DNA of 64,000 nt. It comes from JAVVEG01 sp032251455 (GTDB lineage: Bacteria > Pseudomonadota > Gammaproteobacteria > Pseudomonadales > Pseudohongiellaceae). The position numbers and the translations under genes were made by a program. The DNA is taken from NCBI GenBank assembly GCA_032251455.1, contig JAVVEG010000009.1, forward strand, positions 1-64,000, written 5' to 3'. The notes beneath the pieces were generated by a model that worked only from the letters and a program-made list of their open reading frames with translations, had not been told where the DNA came from and made no database searches. Shown here in pieces: positions 34,971 through 44,983 of the stretch. Within the stretch, counting starts at the first letter, position 1, and the number at the start of each line of letters is the position of its first letter.

Positions 34971-35783
34971 ATGAAGATAGAAATTCGAGCCATTTCGGCT
35001 TTTCAGGACAATTACATCTGGCTGCTGAGCAACCCGACAACCGGATCTGCCACCGTAGTAGATCCGGGCGCGGCAGAACCCGTGATCAGAACCCTGGAGA
35101 AAGAGGGCCTGACCCTGGAGAACATTCTCATCACCCATCATCATGCCGACCACACGGGAGGAATTCCTGAACTTGCCTCGCGCTATTCCCCCCAAATCCA
35201 TGGCCCAGGGAACCCGGCCATCCCCGGCATTTCAAAGCCAGTACAAGAAGGGGACCGTTTTCAACTGATGGGCGTTCAGGTTGAGGTCATTGCTGTCCCC
35301 GGGCATACGCTGGACCACATCGCCTTTTATCTGCCAGATAGCGATGCCAACCCAAACCAGCCGGTACTGTTCTGTGGCGACACCTTGTTTGCCTGTGGTT
35401 GCGGCCGCTTGTTTGAAGGCACGGCGGCCCAGATGTACGCTTCCTTGCAAAAACTGGCTGCGCTACCGGCAGCAACCGCAGTTTACTGTGCCCATGAATA
35501 CACTATGGCCAACTTGCAGTTTGCCATGGCGGCCGAACCTGACAACCCCTACCTGCCTGAACACCATGAGCTGCTCACCCAGAAGCTGTCAAAAACAGGG
35601 ATCTCCCTGCCCAGCACTATTGCTGCAGAGCTGAGAACCAATCCCTTTTTGCGCTGTCACAGCGAAGGAATACGCAAAACCCTGAGCACACACAATCTGG
35701 AAACAAGCAGCAATGGAACCGATGAACTCATGATTTTTACAGCGCTGCGGCAGTGGAAAGACAACTTCCGGGCGGCGTCATGA
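34971..35783 (+). CDS. gloB: hydroxyacylglutathione hydrolase (glyoxalase II)
   Basis: GloB hydrolyses S-lactoylglutathione to lactate and glutathione, completing methylglyoxal detoxification. It is a metallo-beta-lactamase-fold enzyme of 270 residues. The metal motif THHHADH is at residues 55-61, with further ligands in VPGHTLDHIAFYL, FCGDTLFACGCGRLFEG and CAHEYTMANLQFA. The C-terminal substrate-binding domain ends with KDNFRAAS. The stop overlaps the mltD start (ATGA). Confidence 0.97.
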   Translation: MKIEIRAISAFQDNYIWLLSNPTTGSATVVDPGAAEPVIRTLEKEGLTLENILITHHHADHTGGIPELASRYSPQIHGPGNPAIPGISKPVQEGDRFQLMGVQVEVIAVPGHTLDHIAFYLPDSDANPNQPVLFCGDTLFACGCGRLFEGTAAQMYASLQKLAALPAATAVYCAHEYTMANLQFAMAAEPDNPYLPEHHELLTQKLSKTGISLPSTIAAELRTNPFLRCHSEGIRKTLSTHNLETSSNGTDELMIFTALRQWKDNFRAAS

Positions 35784-37141
35784 GCAACCGATATATTGCC
35801 GGTTTCCTGCCGTTGATTATTGCCCTGCAAGCATGCAGTGTCATGACGTCAGACCCGGAAACAACACAAAGTACCGCTCCATTGCCGGTGCGCGTGATTG
35901 ATAACCCACGCCCAGACAACACCCTAATTATTGAAGCGAAAACAGTCAGCTATGACAATCTCTGGCAACGGATTCAACAAGGACTTGAATTCAGCCTGAT
36001 CATTGAAGACCCCAGTATCGAAGAAGAGCTTGAGAACTTTGCCAGTAACCAGGAGTATCTGAACCAGGTCTCCGAGAGTGCCAGCCCCTTCCTTTATGAA
36101 ATCGTGAATGAAATCGAGCGGCGTCAGCTACCCATGGAGCTGGCACTCTTGCCAGCTATCGAAAGCGCCTATGAATCAACGGCAACCTCTGCTCAGGATG
36201 CCTCAGGCTTGTGGCAGTTCATGAGCCCCACAGCCAGTAGCATGGGTTTGAAACAGGACTGGTGGTATGACGGACGCAATGATCCGCTGGCATCGACCCA
36301 TGCCGCCCTTGATTACCTCGAACTGTTGAACCAGCACTTTGATGGTGATTGGCTGCTGACCATCGCCGCCTATAATGCTGGTCAGGGAACCGTGCAACGC
36401 GCTATACGCAATAACAGGGATAACGGCAAAGGCACCGATTTCTGGTCTTTGTCATTGCCCAGGGAAACACGCAATCATATTCCAAAGCTTCTGGGCCTGG
36501 CACAGCTATTGGCTCAAGCAGAAAACTTTGCCATCACCCTTCCTGTCATCAGCAATAAGCCTGTTATCATGCAGGTTGATCCGGGCAGACAGATTGATCT
36601 TGCCCTGGCAGCCGAGCTGGCCGCATTGGATATTGAAAGCATCTATCAGCTTAATCCAGCCTATAAACAATGGGCTACCCATCCGGACGGACCTCATACC
36701 CTGTTATTGCCAACAAGCAATGCCGAAAGATTGCAATCCGCATTACAGGAGCTGGGACATGAAGACCTGGTAACCTGGGATCGATACCTCGTTCGCAGTG
36801 GCGATACCCTCAGTACAATAGCACGACGTTTTCATACTCAGGTCGGCATCCTGCAGCAGATCAATCGTATGCAGGGAAGCCGAATCATCGCTGGCGAATC
36901 CCTGCTTGTACCTCGAAACAGTAATTCAGGGAATACCACCACACAGACTGATTCAGCTGCTTATTTCGGCAATACCGCTGTTGCCGATCCCGGGCAGATG
37001 CGGGAATATTTTGTGCAACAGGGAGACAGCCTGTGGCGTATAGCCAGACGCTACCGTGTCAGCGTGGCCGATATTACCCGCCTGAATAATATTGACCAGA
37101 ACAGTCTGATCCGGCCAGGGCAACAACTACGCATTCCCTGA
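35780..37141 (+). CDS. mltD: membrane-bound lytic murein transglycosylase D with LysM repeats
   Basis: MltD cleaves peptidoglycan glycan strands to form 1,6-anhydro ends. From the ATG at 35780 (453 residues), a lipoprotein signal ends at Cys19 (IIALQAC). The SLT domain has the catalytic glutamate in LLPAIESAYESTATS, then ASGLWQFMSPTAS and IAAYNAGQGTVQRAI. Two LysM domains follow, YLVRSGDTLSTIARRFHTQVGI and YFVQQGDSLWRIARRYRVSV, the second ending at the C-terminus. It is coupled to gloB, the E. coli order. Confidence 0.96.
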   Translation: MSNRYIAGFLPLIIALQACSVMTSDPETTQSTAPLPVRVIDNPRPDNTLIIEAKTVSYDNLWQRIQQGLEFSLIIEDPSIEEELENFASNQEYLNQVSESASPFLYEIVNEIERRQLPMELALLPAIESAYESTATSAQDASGLWQFMSPTASSMGLKQDWWYDGRNDPLASTHAALDYLELLNQHFDGDWLLTIAAYNAGQGTVQRAIRNNRDNGKGTDFWSLSLPRETRNHIPKLLGLAQLLAQAENFAITLPVISNKPVIMQVDPGRQIDLALAAELAALDIESIYQLNPAYKQWATHPDGPHTLLLPTSNAERLQSALQELGHEDLVTWDRYLVRSGDTLSTIARRFHTQVGILQQINRMQGSRIIAGESLLVPRNSNSGNTTTQTDSAAYFGNTAVADPGQMREYFVQQGDSLWRIARRYRVSVADITRLNNIDQNSLIRPGQQLRIP

Positions 37142-37165
37142 AACACCCGCCTCATGTGTTTTTGA
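37142..37165 (+). terminator. probable intrinsic terminator after mltD
   Basis: AACAC and GTGTT pair around a nine-base loop, followed by a short run of T. It starts directly after the mltD stop. The stem is short, so it is only moderately convincing. Confidence 0.45.
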
Positions 37166-37396
37166 AACAGGCTTTCCTCTCATGACAGCCCTTCATACGA
37201 CCTTTCATACAGTATCGCTATTTGTGAAAATTTGTGACTTTGCTGAATAAGTGTGAGTTTTATTGGCAGGAAACGCTCATTATCGAATATGATGTTCGCC
37301 TGTGCAGCGGGCGGTGAATTGATTTTTCCCTTGAACCCAAGCCTCAACGCCTCTGACCAAGACATAACTTAGAATAAAGGTTTTAGGAATTTACAT

Positions 37397-38908
37397 ATGA
37401 GCAGTTCTACTTATGGCCAGGTTTTCTTGAAGAGTTTTCTTGGCCCCTCTCCAGACTGGTATAAGCTGACCATAGTCGGTTTTTTGATTCTCAACCCCAT
37501 ACTTTTCCTGCTGGTCAACCCCTTCCTGGCTGGATGGGTGTTGATCCTGGAATTTATTTTCACCCTGGCCATGGCGTTGAAATGCTATCCACTGCAACCG
37601 GGAGGCTTGCTGGCCATCGAGGCGATCGTCATTGGTATGGCTTCTCCTGAAACGGTTTATGAGGAGGCACTGACCAACTTCCCCGTCATTCTGCTGCTGA
37701 TATTCATGGTAGCCGGCATCTCCTTTCTCAAAGAGATGCTCCTGTTTACCTTTACCAAGATTTTGCTGCGCATACGTTCCAAGCTCTGGCTCTCTGTACT
37801 TTTTGCCCTGGTGGCCGCTGTTCTCTCGGCCTTTCTGGACGCCTTGACGGTCACTGCCGTTGTTATTGCGGTGGCTTCTGGTTTTTACGGTGTCTATCAT
37901 CGTGTCGCATCCGGCATGCACATGAACAAATCCGATCACGATGCGGCTGATGACAGTAACGTCAAGGATCACAGTCGCGAGGATCTGGAAAGTTTTCGAG
38001 CCTTTCTACGCAATCTGATGATGCATGCGGCGGTTGGTACGGCCCTGGGCGGGGTCAGCACGATAGTTGGTGAACCACAGAACCTGCTTATTGGCCATAT
38101 CATGGAATGGGATTTCGTCGAGTTCTATATACGTGTAGCACCGGTTTCCATTCCGGTTTTGATAGTAGGACTTTTAACCACAATCCTGGTGGAAAAGTTT
38201 GGTCTTTTCAGTTATGGCGCAAAATTGCCCGACAGTGTGCGTACAATCCTGGAACAGTTTGATAACGAGCAGAGCAGTAAACGCACTCAAAGTGATGTTC
38301 TTACTCTCTGGATACAGGCTGCAGTAGCGGTGTTTCTGGTTATAGCACTGGCCTTGCATCTGGCTGAAGTGGGCATCATTGGTTTGGCCGTGATTGTTCT
38401 CGCCACTGCATTTACCGGCATTACCGAAGAACATCGTCTGGGGCACGCCTTCCAGGAAGCACTGCCCTTCACTTCATTGCTGGTAGTATTTTTTGCAATC
38501 GTTGGGGTTATCCATGAGCTGCACCTGTTTACCCCGGTCATCAATTATGTACTCTCCATGGATGGGCACCAGCAACTCTCTGCCTTCTATCTTGCCAATG
38601 GATTGCTGTCCATGGTGTCCGATAATGTCTTTGTGGCGACCGTATACATCTCTGAGGTTCAGCAGGCCTTTGAAGCTGGCAGAATCAGTCGAGAACAGTT
38701 CGAATTGCTGGCAGTCGCCATCAATACCGGCACCAATATACCCTCGGTGGCAACGCCAAATGGACAGGCAGCTTTCCTGTTCCTGTTGACCTCGGCACTG
38801 GCTCCCCTGATTCGACTGTCCTATGGCCGCATGGTTATACTGGCTTTCCCCTATACCATCACCATGACACTGACCGGTTTGTTGGCAACCATTTATCTGT
38901 TGGGTTAG
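37397..38908 (+). CDS. nhaB: Na+/H+ antiporter NhaB
   Basis: NhaB is an inner-membrane antiporter that exports sodium in exchange for protons, important in saline and alkaline conditions. The 503-residue protein matches the E. coli length (about 513) and has roughly twelve membrane segments. Typical parts are FLGPSPDWYKLTIVGFLILNP, the NFPVILLLIFMVAGISFLKEMLLF segment, AFLDALTVTAVVIAVASGFYGVYH, and GVSTIVGEPQNLLIG. A second half has SDNVFVATVYISEV and TNIPSVATPNGQAAFLFLLTS. The start has a weak purine stretch upstream (TTAGGAATTTACAT). Confidence 0.96.
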   Translation: MSSSTYGQVFLKSFLGPSPDWYKLTIVGFLILNPILFLLVNPFLAGWVLILEFIFTLAMALKCYPLQPGGLLAIEAIVIGMASPETVYEEALTNFPVILLLIFMVAGISFLKEMLLFTFTKILLRIRSKLWLSVLFALVAAVLSAFLDALTVTAVVIAVASGFYGVYHRVASGMHMNKSDHDAADDSNVKDHSREDLESFRAFLRNLMMHAAVGTALGGVSTIVGEPQNLLIGHIMEWDFVEFYIRVAPVSIPVLIVGLLTTILVEKFGLFSYGAKLPDSVRTILEQFDNEQSSKRTQSDVLTLWIQAAVAVFLVIALALHLAEVGIIGLAVIVLATAFTGITEEHRLGHAFQEALPFTSLLVVFFAIVGVIHELHLFTPVINYVLSMDGHQQLSAFYLANGLLSMVSDNVFVATVYISEVQQAFEAGRISREQFELLAVAINTGTNIPSVATPNGQAAFLFLLTSALAPLIRLSYGRMVILAFPYTITMTLTGLLATIYLLG

Positions 38909-39016
38909 ATAACGCCATTTCATTGAACAGGGGAATAGATTAAATCCTGCTTGATTGCCTTGCATAGATTTCAGTTCGTAGACATTGTAATAGATCGTAC
39001 GTGGAGAGATAGTCAA

Positions 39017-39859
39017 ATGATAAAGTCCATTCTAGTCATAGCCGATTGCGCCGCTGGAAATCTCACTGCACTGGCCAAGGCCAAAGAACTGGCAAACCCG
39101 TTTAATGCAAATATTTTGGTGGTACGTTTCATCAATACCACTCCGGGCGCTGATGTGGCAGATACCATGAAAGCTGCTGAACAGGCCCTGATTACAGACC
39201 TTGCAATGGTTTTTACTGATAATAAACCGCAGCACGAAGTAGTGGTGACCCCAGATATCACCGCATGGACGAAGCAAAGCTGTCAACAGAATGGCTTTGA
39301 TCTGGTCATCAAGACCGGGCACCGTAGTGAACGCAGTTTTTATACCCCTACCGATTGGCATCTTATCCGACAATTACCCTGTCCGGTTCTGATTGCCTCC
39401 GATTCGAAATGGCGGGCAAAACCAGTAGTTCTGGCTACAGTCGATCTTGAAGATAAGAGTGCGCCACAGCAAAGCTTGAATAACAAGGCAGTCACGCAGG
39501 CAGCTGAAATGGCGATTGCCAGAAATGCAAAACTTGCCGTTGCTTACAGTCTACCCATCCCAAAGGCATTGCTTGAGCTCGATATCATAGAAAAAGAAAG
39601 TTATGCCAGGAAGCATGAACAAAAACTACAGAAGAAAATGCAGGAATTTCTGGATGCTGTTGAGGTAATGAATGCCGAAATCTTTATCAAATCGGGGCCG
39701 GCAGAAAAATCTCTTCCTTCTCTGGCCAATAAAATCAAGGCAGACCTGGTTGTCGTTGGCAGCGTCGGTCGTCAAGGTTTGAAAGGAGCTCTGCTCGGCA
39801 ATACTGCTGAAAAAATACTGCACCATCTGCGCACTGATATTCTTGTGGTCAAACCTTGA
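39017..39859 (+). CDS. tandem universal stress protein (UspA family)
   Basis: A 280-residue protein with two UspA-like domains. The second is the better preserved: IKADLVVVGSVGRQGLKGALLGNTAEKILHHLRTDILVVKP carries the G-x2-G-x9-G(S/T) ATP-binding pattern. The first domain (KSILVIADCAAGNLTALAKAKELA) is degenerate at that site. I place the start at the ATG 39017 with GGAGAG upstream, although the frame is open 66 bases earlier. Two-domain proteins like E. coli UspE are similar in size. The gene converges on ppiD with a three-base gap. Confidence 0.88.
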   Translation: MIKSILVIADCAAGNLTALAKAKELANPFNANILVVRFINTTPGADVADTMKAAEQALITDLAMVFTDNKPQHEVVVTPDITAWTKQSCQQNGFDLVIKTGHRSERSFYTPTDWHLIRQLPCPVLIASDSKWRAKPVVLATVDLEDKSAPQQSLNNKAVTQAAEMAIARNAKLAVAYSLPIPKALLELDIIEKESYARKHEQKLQKKMQEFLDAVEVMNAEIFIKSGPAEKSLPSLANKIKADLVVVGSVGRQGLKGALLGNTAEKILHHLRTDILVVKP

Positions 39860-39862
39860 CGA

Positions 39863-41767
39863 TCAGAATAGTTGATTAGTCAGCGCTTCGTTTTGCTCAA
39901 TTTCAGCGTTACTACGGAGATTGGCAAGATAAGAGTCAAAGACACTCCGGCTGGTGCGATCAAGGATATCGTTCTTCAATTGTTCTTTTTGGGCAGGGTC
40001 CATCGTAGCCAGACTCCCTGGATTTACAGTTGATAGCTCCAGAACCACATACGTGCCATTAGCCAACTCTGCCCCATTGTAAGAAGCTTGTTCAGCTGGA
40101 GCCGGAGTTGAAAAAGCCATTTGCAAGATCTCATTGTTCAGGGCAGCCTGATTTCTTGTTGCCCCTTCCACTTCTATCCATTCCAGTTCATTCTCAAGCA
40201 GAAGCGAGTCGATTGGCTCTCCATTTTCAAGTTTTGCAAGAATTTGCTCACCTATTTCCCGGGCTTTTTCCTGCTCCAGTTCTGTTCGCAATATAACAGC
40301 AATTTCACCTCTGACTTCTGCCAGAGGACTTACACTGGCTTCATTGTGCTCCCGCACATATAAAACCACAGCGCGTTGGTCGGGAAATTCAATGATGTCG
40401 CTGTTATTGCCTGCCACCAAGACATCATCGGAGAATGCCGCATTGATGATGCGACTGTCAGAGGTGATTGCATCATTACCTCCGGAGCGGGTAAAAAAGT
40501 CGCTGTTTTGAATATCTAGATTGAGCTCGGTGGATATATCCTGCAGACCGGTGGTCTCAAACGCCAGATTGGCAAGTGTTTCCAGTCTGGCAAAATACAG
40601 ACTATCCACTTCTGTGGTTTTGAGTTCTCTTTCAATGCGTGCACGTTCATTCTCAAAGGACGGAAACTCACTTTGTTCATATTCGGTAAGTTTAACCAGA
40701 TGCACACCAAACTCTGTAATAACAGGGTCGGATACCTCCCCCTCTGCCAGGGTCAACAAGACTTCCTCTATTTGTTCCGGGAAAAAACTGCCATCTGTAT
40801 AGCCAATATCCCCCCCTTCAACAGCTGAAGCAACATCATCCGATAACTCCTCGGCGAGTGTTGCAAAGTCCTCGCCAGCATCAATCCGAGCCTTTATTTC
40901 CTGGGCCTGGCTGATGGCTTCGGTTTCAGAGAGCTCTCCGCTGGTGGTATCGAGCAATATGTGTGAAGCCCTGCGTTCAGCAGTGGACTCGAAGCCCTCA
41001 CGTTCCAATTCGTATTGGGCAAGAACAGCAGTTTCATCTACAACGACTTCATCGAATATGGCATTTTTATCCAATACGACATAATCAATGGCGACTTCCT
41101 CTTCCACAGTAAACCTGTCCTGATTATTTTCATAATAGGCTTCTATTTGTTCAGGCGGAATCGCTTGGCCTAGTGTCCGGGTACCCAGGGTCACCGATAA
41201 ATAACGAAAATCGCGCGTTTGCAGAGTCAAGGCAGCCAACTGTTCAAGTTCTGCTTCAGTAACAAAATTGGAAGCTGCATACGCATTTGCCAACTGTGTC
41301 ATCAGCATCCGCTCGGCCATGGTGGCTCGGTAGGTTTGCGGGGTAAAGCCTTGTGTTGCCATGGTTCTGACAGCCAGGTCGTTGTCAAAAACACCACCCA
41401 CCTGGAATTGTGGAGACCTGATGATGGCACGATCAATACTGTCATCAGAGATCACCATGCCGGCATCCTTTGCCGATTGCTTTAGCAGCGTGTCATCAAT
41501 AAGCTGGTTGAGCGCAATTTGCTGTAAAAGCTGCTCATCAAGACTACCAATATCACCACCAATACTCGCTATCAGATTTTGTACGCTGCTTGCCAGTTGC
41601 TGTTGTGTAATCTCTTCACCGTTAACTTCAGCTACAGTGTTGGCATTGACAAATCCACCGACAATCGATTCCACACCAAACAGAGCAAAAACACCAATAA
41701 TCAAACCAATGATGACCTTGGCAATGATACCCTGTGAGTTGTCTCTGATATTTTGTAGCATACTCAA
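39863..41767 (-). CDS. ppiD: periplasmic folding factor PpiD
   Basis: PpiD is a membrane-anchored chaperone near the Sec translocon. It is 634 residues, close to E. coli (623). An N-terminal membrane helix (AKVIIGLIIGVFALFGVESIV) is followed by the SurA-N-like region (VNGEEITQQQLASSVQNL). A single parvulin domain is at about residues 265-365 (RASHILLD... GDIGYTDGSFFPEQIEEVLLTL... FGVHLVKL). The C-terminal part is helical and acidic. It lies downstream of lon and hupB, the classical order, separated from hupB by a strong terminator. Confidence 0.95.
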   Translation of the reverse strand: MSMLQNIRDNSQGIIAKVIIGLIIGVFALFGVESIVGGFVNANTVAEVNGEEITQQQLASSVQNLIASIGGDIGSLDEQLLQQIALNQLIDDTLLKQSAKDAGMVISDDSIDRAIIRSPQFQVGGVFDNDLAVRTMATQGFTPQTYRATMAERMLMTQLANAYAASNFVTEAELEQLAALTLQTRDFRYLSVTLGTRTLGQAIPPEQIEAYYENNQDRFTVEEEVAIDYVVLDKNAIFDEVVVDETAVLAQYELEREGFESTAERRASHILLDTTSGELSETEAISQAQEIKARIDAGEDFATLAEELSDDVASAVEGGDIGYTDGSFFPEQIEEVLLTLAEGEVSDPVITEFGVHLVKLTEYEQSEFPSFENERARIERELKTTEVDSLYFARLETLANLAFETTGLQDISTELNLDIQNSDFFTRSGGNDAITSDSRIINAAFSDDVLVAGNNSDIIEFPDQRAVVLYVREHNEASVSPLAEVRGEIAVILRTELEQEKAREIGEQILAKLENGEPIDSLLLENELEWIEVEGATRNQAALNNEILQMAFSTPAPAEQASYNGAELANGTYVVLELSTVNPGSLATMDPAQKEQLKNDILDRTSRSVFDSYLANLRSNAEIEQNEALTNQLF

Positions 41768-41813
41768 CCCCGACTGGAAATCTCCAGCGTCATTATTTAC
41801 TCTGTTTTTAAAC

Positions 41814-41838
41814 TAAAAAGGCGCATCATCGATGCGCC
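41814..41838 (-). terminator. intrinsic terminator after hupB
   Basis: On the minus strand GGCGCATC pairs with GATGCGCC around a three-base loop, followed by TTTTTAG. It lies 100 bases beyond the hupB stop and before the ppiD start, so it should separate those transcripts. Two smaller hairpins (ACGGT/ACCGT near 41927 and CTGGCAA near 41870) precede it in the hupB 3' untranslated region. Confidence 0.85.
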
Positions 41839-41941
41839 CTTACGCTCTATATACCTGCCGACGCGCTACTTGCCAGCGTGCTGTGCCTGGCAAAATTTCA
41901 ACCAGGCAATCTGAGGGTTAGAGTGACGGTTTTCGACCGTA

Positions 41942-42217
41942 TCAACCATTAACAGCGTCTTTAAGCGCCTTGCCTGGTTTGAAGCTCGGTACTTTGGCGG
42001 CTTTTATCTGAATTGGCGCACCAGTTTGAGGGTTTCGCCCCGTTCGAGCTGCTCGCTCTTTTGTGCCAAAAGTACCAAAACCTACCAGAACTACAGGATC
42101 ACTTTTTTTCAGTGAGTCGGTTATTGCATCGACCATGGCATCGATGACTCGGCCAGCAGCCGCTTTAGGAAGGTCGGCACTCGCAGCAACAGCATCAATC
42201 AGTTCAGATTTATTCAC
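41942..42217 (-). CDS. hupB: DNA-binding protein HU
   Basis: HU is an abundant histone-like dimer that bends DNA. The 91-residue protein starts MNKSELIDAVAASADLPKAAAGR and has the arm signature GFGTFGTKERAARTGRNPQTG followed by PSFKPGKALKDAVNG. Its place directly after lon is that of hupB in E. coli and Pseudomonas. The ATG has AGGGGATATC upstream. The 179 bases between it and lon should contain its own promoter, but I find no clear hexamers. Confidence 0.95.
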   Translation of the reverse strand: MNKSELIDAVAASADLPKAAAGRVIDAMVDAITDSLKKSDPVVLVGFGTFGTKERAARTGRNPQTGAPIQIKAAKVPSFKPGKALKDAVNG

Positions 42218-42396
42218 GATATCCCCTTATTTTTCTGATTAAAAGTTTTTGGAACCCGGCTGTGCAACAACTTCTGCGGTACACTTTGCCAGGTAAATTC
42301 TTATTTCCGTAAAATGCTTCTGTGATGGCCGCAGAGCCATAACGACCGCCACTTTATACCAAGTCACTGAAAGCTGTGTCAACAAAAACACCGTGA

Positions 42397-44844
42397 TCAG
42401 TGCGTATTCGGGTGGTTTCCCTCTTTTGTGGAATCAATGGCTTCCTTGTGTGGCTCTGTTGTGGATTTTATTTTGTCCTCCTGCAAGGGAGTGGGTTGAT
42501 ACTCCAGTGCCAACTCCAGGACCTGATCGATCCATCTGACAGGTACGATATTCAGATCTGCCTTGATATTGTCTGGAATCTCCTTTAAATCGCGTTCATT
42601 GTCGGCTGGAATGATTACGGTCTTGATGTTGCCACGATGCGCAGCCAACAATTTCTCCTTCAAGCCACCAATCCGAAGCACCTGTCCACGCAGGGTAATC
42701 TCTCCAGTCATGGCCACGTCAGCCTTGACTGGAATCCCGGTCAGCACCGATACCAGCGCAGTACACATGCTCACCCCGGCTGAAGGTCCATCCTTGGGTG
42801 TGGCCCCCTCAGGCACATGGATATGAAGATCGACATGTTCATGAAAACTGGTTTGAAGACCCAGGACATTGGCACGACTGCGGACAACTGTAAGGGCAGC
42901 CTGTATGGACTCCTGCATGACATCTCCCAGAGACCCTGTCTTTATGGTCTTGCCCTTGCCTTCCACGGCTACCGCTTCAATGGTAAGCAACTCTCCACCC
43001 ACCTGAGTCCAGGCCAGACCATTAACCTGACCGATCAGATTTTTTTCTTCTGCCATGCCGTAATCAAACTTGCGCACACCTGCGTATTTTTCCAGAAGAT
43101 TGCTATCCAGTTTCAACTCTCCCTGTTTCGAGTCAAGCGCATTTTCTTTGACAACCTTGCGGCAGATTTTGGCGATTTCCCGCTCCAGATTGCGCACACC
43201 GGCTTCACGTGTGTAGTAACGAACAAGATCACGCAGGACATTGTCGCTAATCTCCAGCTCACCCGCTTTCAAGCCATTGTTGGCAAGCTGCTTGGGAACC
43301 AGATAACGGCTTGCTATATTGATCTTTTCCTCTTCGGTATAACCCGGCAGACGAATGACCTCCATTCTGTCAAGCAAAGGGCCCGGAATGTTCATGGTAT
43401 TCGATGTACACACAAACATGACTTCCGACAGATCATAATCGACTTCCAGATAATGATCATTGAAACTGTGATTCTGTTCGGGATCCAGCACTTCCAATAA
43501 TGCTGAAGCCGGATCTCCCCGATGATCCATTCCCATCTTGTCAATTTCATCCAGCAGGAAAAGAGGGTTCTTGACACCAACCTTGGCCAGTTTCTGTAGC
43601 AGCTTACCAGGCAGGGAACCAATATAGGTCCGCCGATGGCCGCGTATTTCTGCTTCATCCCGTACCCCACCAAGAGCCATGCGCACAAATTTGCGATTGG
43701 TGGCACGAGCAATGGATTCACCAAGCGAGGTTTTGCCAACACCGGGCGGGCCCACCAGGCATAGAATGGGGCCTTTAAGCTTTTTGACCCGCTTTTGTAC
43801 GGCAAGATATTCCAGTATCCGTTCCTTGACTTCCTCCAGTCCATAGTGATCATTATCCAGAACCTTTTCGGCAGCAGCCAGATCCAGCCTGATTTTACTC
43901 CGCTTTTTCCAGGGGATATTGACCATCCAATCAATGTAGGTGCGCACGACCGAGGCTTCCGAGGACATTGGCGACATCATTTTCAGTTTGTTTAGCTCAC
44001 CACAAACCTTGTCCTTGGCCTCACGTGGCATTCCCGCTTCATCGATTTTCTTTTTCAGCTCCTCAGCCTCATTGGGCACATCATCCATTTCGCCCATTTC
44101 TTTCTGGATGGCTTTCATTTGCTCATTGAGGTAGTACTCGCGCTGACTTTTTTCCATCTGCTTCTTGACTCGCCCGCGAATGCGTTTCTCCACCTGAAAC
44201 AGGTCGATTTCAGCCTCAATAAGCCCCATCAGATGCTCTATACGGACATTCAGATTCGCCAACTCCAGCAGGTTCTGTTTTTCCTGTAGTTGGAGCGCCA
44301 TGTGCGAGGCAATGGTATCTACCATACGGCCAGGCTCATCAATACTGGAAATCGAGGTGACTACCTCCGGGGGAATTTTCTTGCTTAATTGCACGTATTG
44401 ATCAAACTGAGACATGAGTGATCTCAGTAAACCCTTGCCTTGTTTTTCCGGTATCTCCTCGGCATGGATTGTTGTGATTTCACCCTGGTAATAACCGTTT
44501 TCGAGCCACACAGCTTTTATCCTGGCCCTGTTCACACCCTCCACCAGCACCTTGACTGTACCATCTGGCAAACGGATCAACTGCAGAATTGTTGCCACGG
44601 TACCTATATCGAAAATATCTTCCGGGCCGGGGTCGTCGTTGGCAGGGTTCTTCTGTGCTACCAGAAGCACTTGCTTGTTGGCTGACATACCCGCTTCCAG
44701 AGCTTTGATCGACTTCGGTCTGCCAACAAACAATGGCTGTACAATCTGGGGATAAACAACAACATCACGCAGGGGTAACAGCGGAAGTTCGCTCTTCCCG
44801 ATTGTTTCATTACCTGCATCACTGACTTCTGGATTCTGGCCCAT
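42397..44844 (-). CDS. lon: ATP-dependent protease Lon
   Basis: Lon degrades misfolded and regulatory proteins. I place the start at the ATG 44844 (MGQNPEVSDAGNE, 815 residues) with GAGG upstream; the frame is open for 62 more codons, but these run through the heat-shock promoter. Domains in order: LON N-terminal (LPLLPLRDVVVYPQIVQPLFVGR), a coiled region, the AAA+ module with Walker A GPPGVGKTSLGES and Walker B PLFLLDEIDKM, and the protease domain with the serine in PKDGPSAGVSM and the lysine in GGLKEKLLAAHRG. The polar tail (EDKIKSTTEPHKEAIDSTKEG) is typical of the gammaproteobacterial form. Confidence 0.98.
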   Translation of the reverse strand: MGQNPEVSDAGNETIGKSELPLLPLRDVVVYPQIVQPLFVGRPKSIKALEAGMSANKQVLLVAQKNPANDDPGPEDIFDIGTVATILQLIRLPDGTVKVLVEGVNRARIKAVWLENGYYQGEITTIHAEEIPEKQGKGLLRSLMSQFDQYVQLSKKIPPEVVTSISSIDEPGRMVDTIASHMALQLQEKQNLLELANLNVRIEHLMGLIEAEIDLFQVEKRIRGRVKKQMEKSQREYYLNEQMKAIQKEMGEMDDVPNEAEELKKKIDEAGMPREAKDKVCGELNKLKMMSPMSSEASVVRTYIDWMVNIPWKKRSKIRLDLAAAEKVLDNDHYGLEEVKERILEYLAVQKRVKKLKGPILCLVGPPGVGKTSLGESIARATNRKFVRMALGGVRDEAEIRGHRRTYIGSLPGKLLQKLAKVGVKNPLFLLDEIDKMGMDHRGDPASALLEVLDPEQNHSFNDHYLEVDYDLSEVMFVCTSNTMNIPGPLLDRMEVIRLPGYTEEEKINIASRYLVPKQLANNGLKAGELEISDNVLRDLVRYYTREAGVRNLEREIAKICRKVVKENALDSKQGELKLDSNLLEKYAGVRKFDYGMAEEKNLIGQVNGLAWTQVGGELLTIEAVAVEGKGKTIKTGSLGDVMQESIQAALTVVRSRANVLGLQTSFHEHVDLHIHVPEGATPKDGPSAGVSMCTALVSVLTGIPVKADVAMTGEITLRGQVLRIGGLKEKLLAAHRGNIKTVIIPADNERDLKEIPDNIKADLNIVPVRWIDQVLELALEYQPTPLQEDKIKSTTEPHKEAIDSTKEGNHPNTH

Positions 44845-44904
44845 AAAACATGCCTCGGTGCGTTTAATGTGGAACCAGTTCTTGTGTTCAAAACCGGTCA
44901 TGGC

Positions 44905-44935
44905 ATAGGTGGGGCCATGGGACAGTATTTTCAAG
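44905..44935 (-). promoter_or_regulatory. probable sigma-32 (heat-shock) promoter of lon
   Basis: On the minus strand CTTGAAA is followed after 14 bases by CCCCACCTA, close to the RpoH consensus CTTGAAA-N(11-16)-CCCCATNT. It lies between the clpX stop and the lon ATG, about 60 bases upstream of the latter, as expected for this heat-shock gene. The -10 differs from consensus at the T after CCCCA. Confidence 0.7.
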
Positions 44936-44983
44936 CTTGACCCAGGCTGAAAAGAGCTAACGACAGCATTTCTTCTCTTGGTT

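Noticed and set aside
37243..37252. CTGAATAAGT after mltD as a third copy of the palindromic element
   Set aside because: Only ten bases match and the similarity stops at once on both sides; this length is expected by chance in 64 kb.
41869..41892. CTGGCAA hairpin after hupB as a separate regulatory RNA
   Set aside because: It is short and simply part of the hupB 3' region before the strong terminator.
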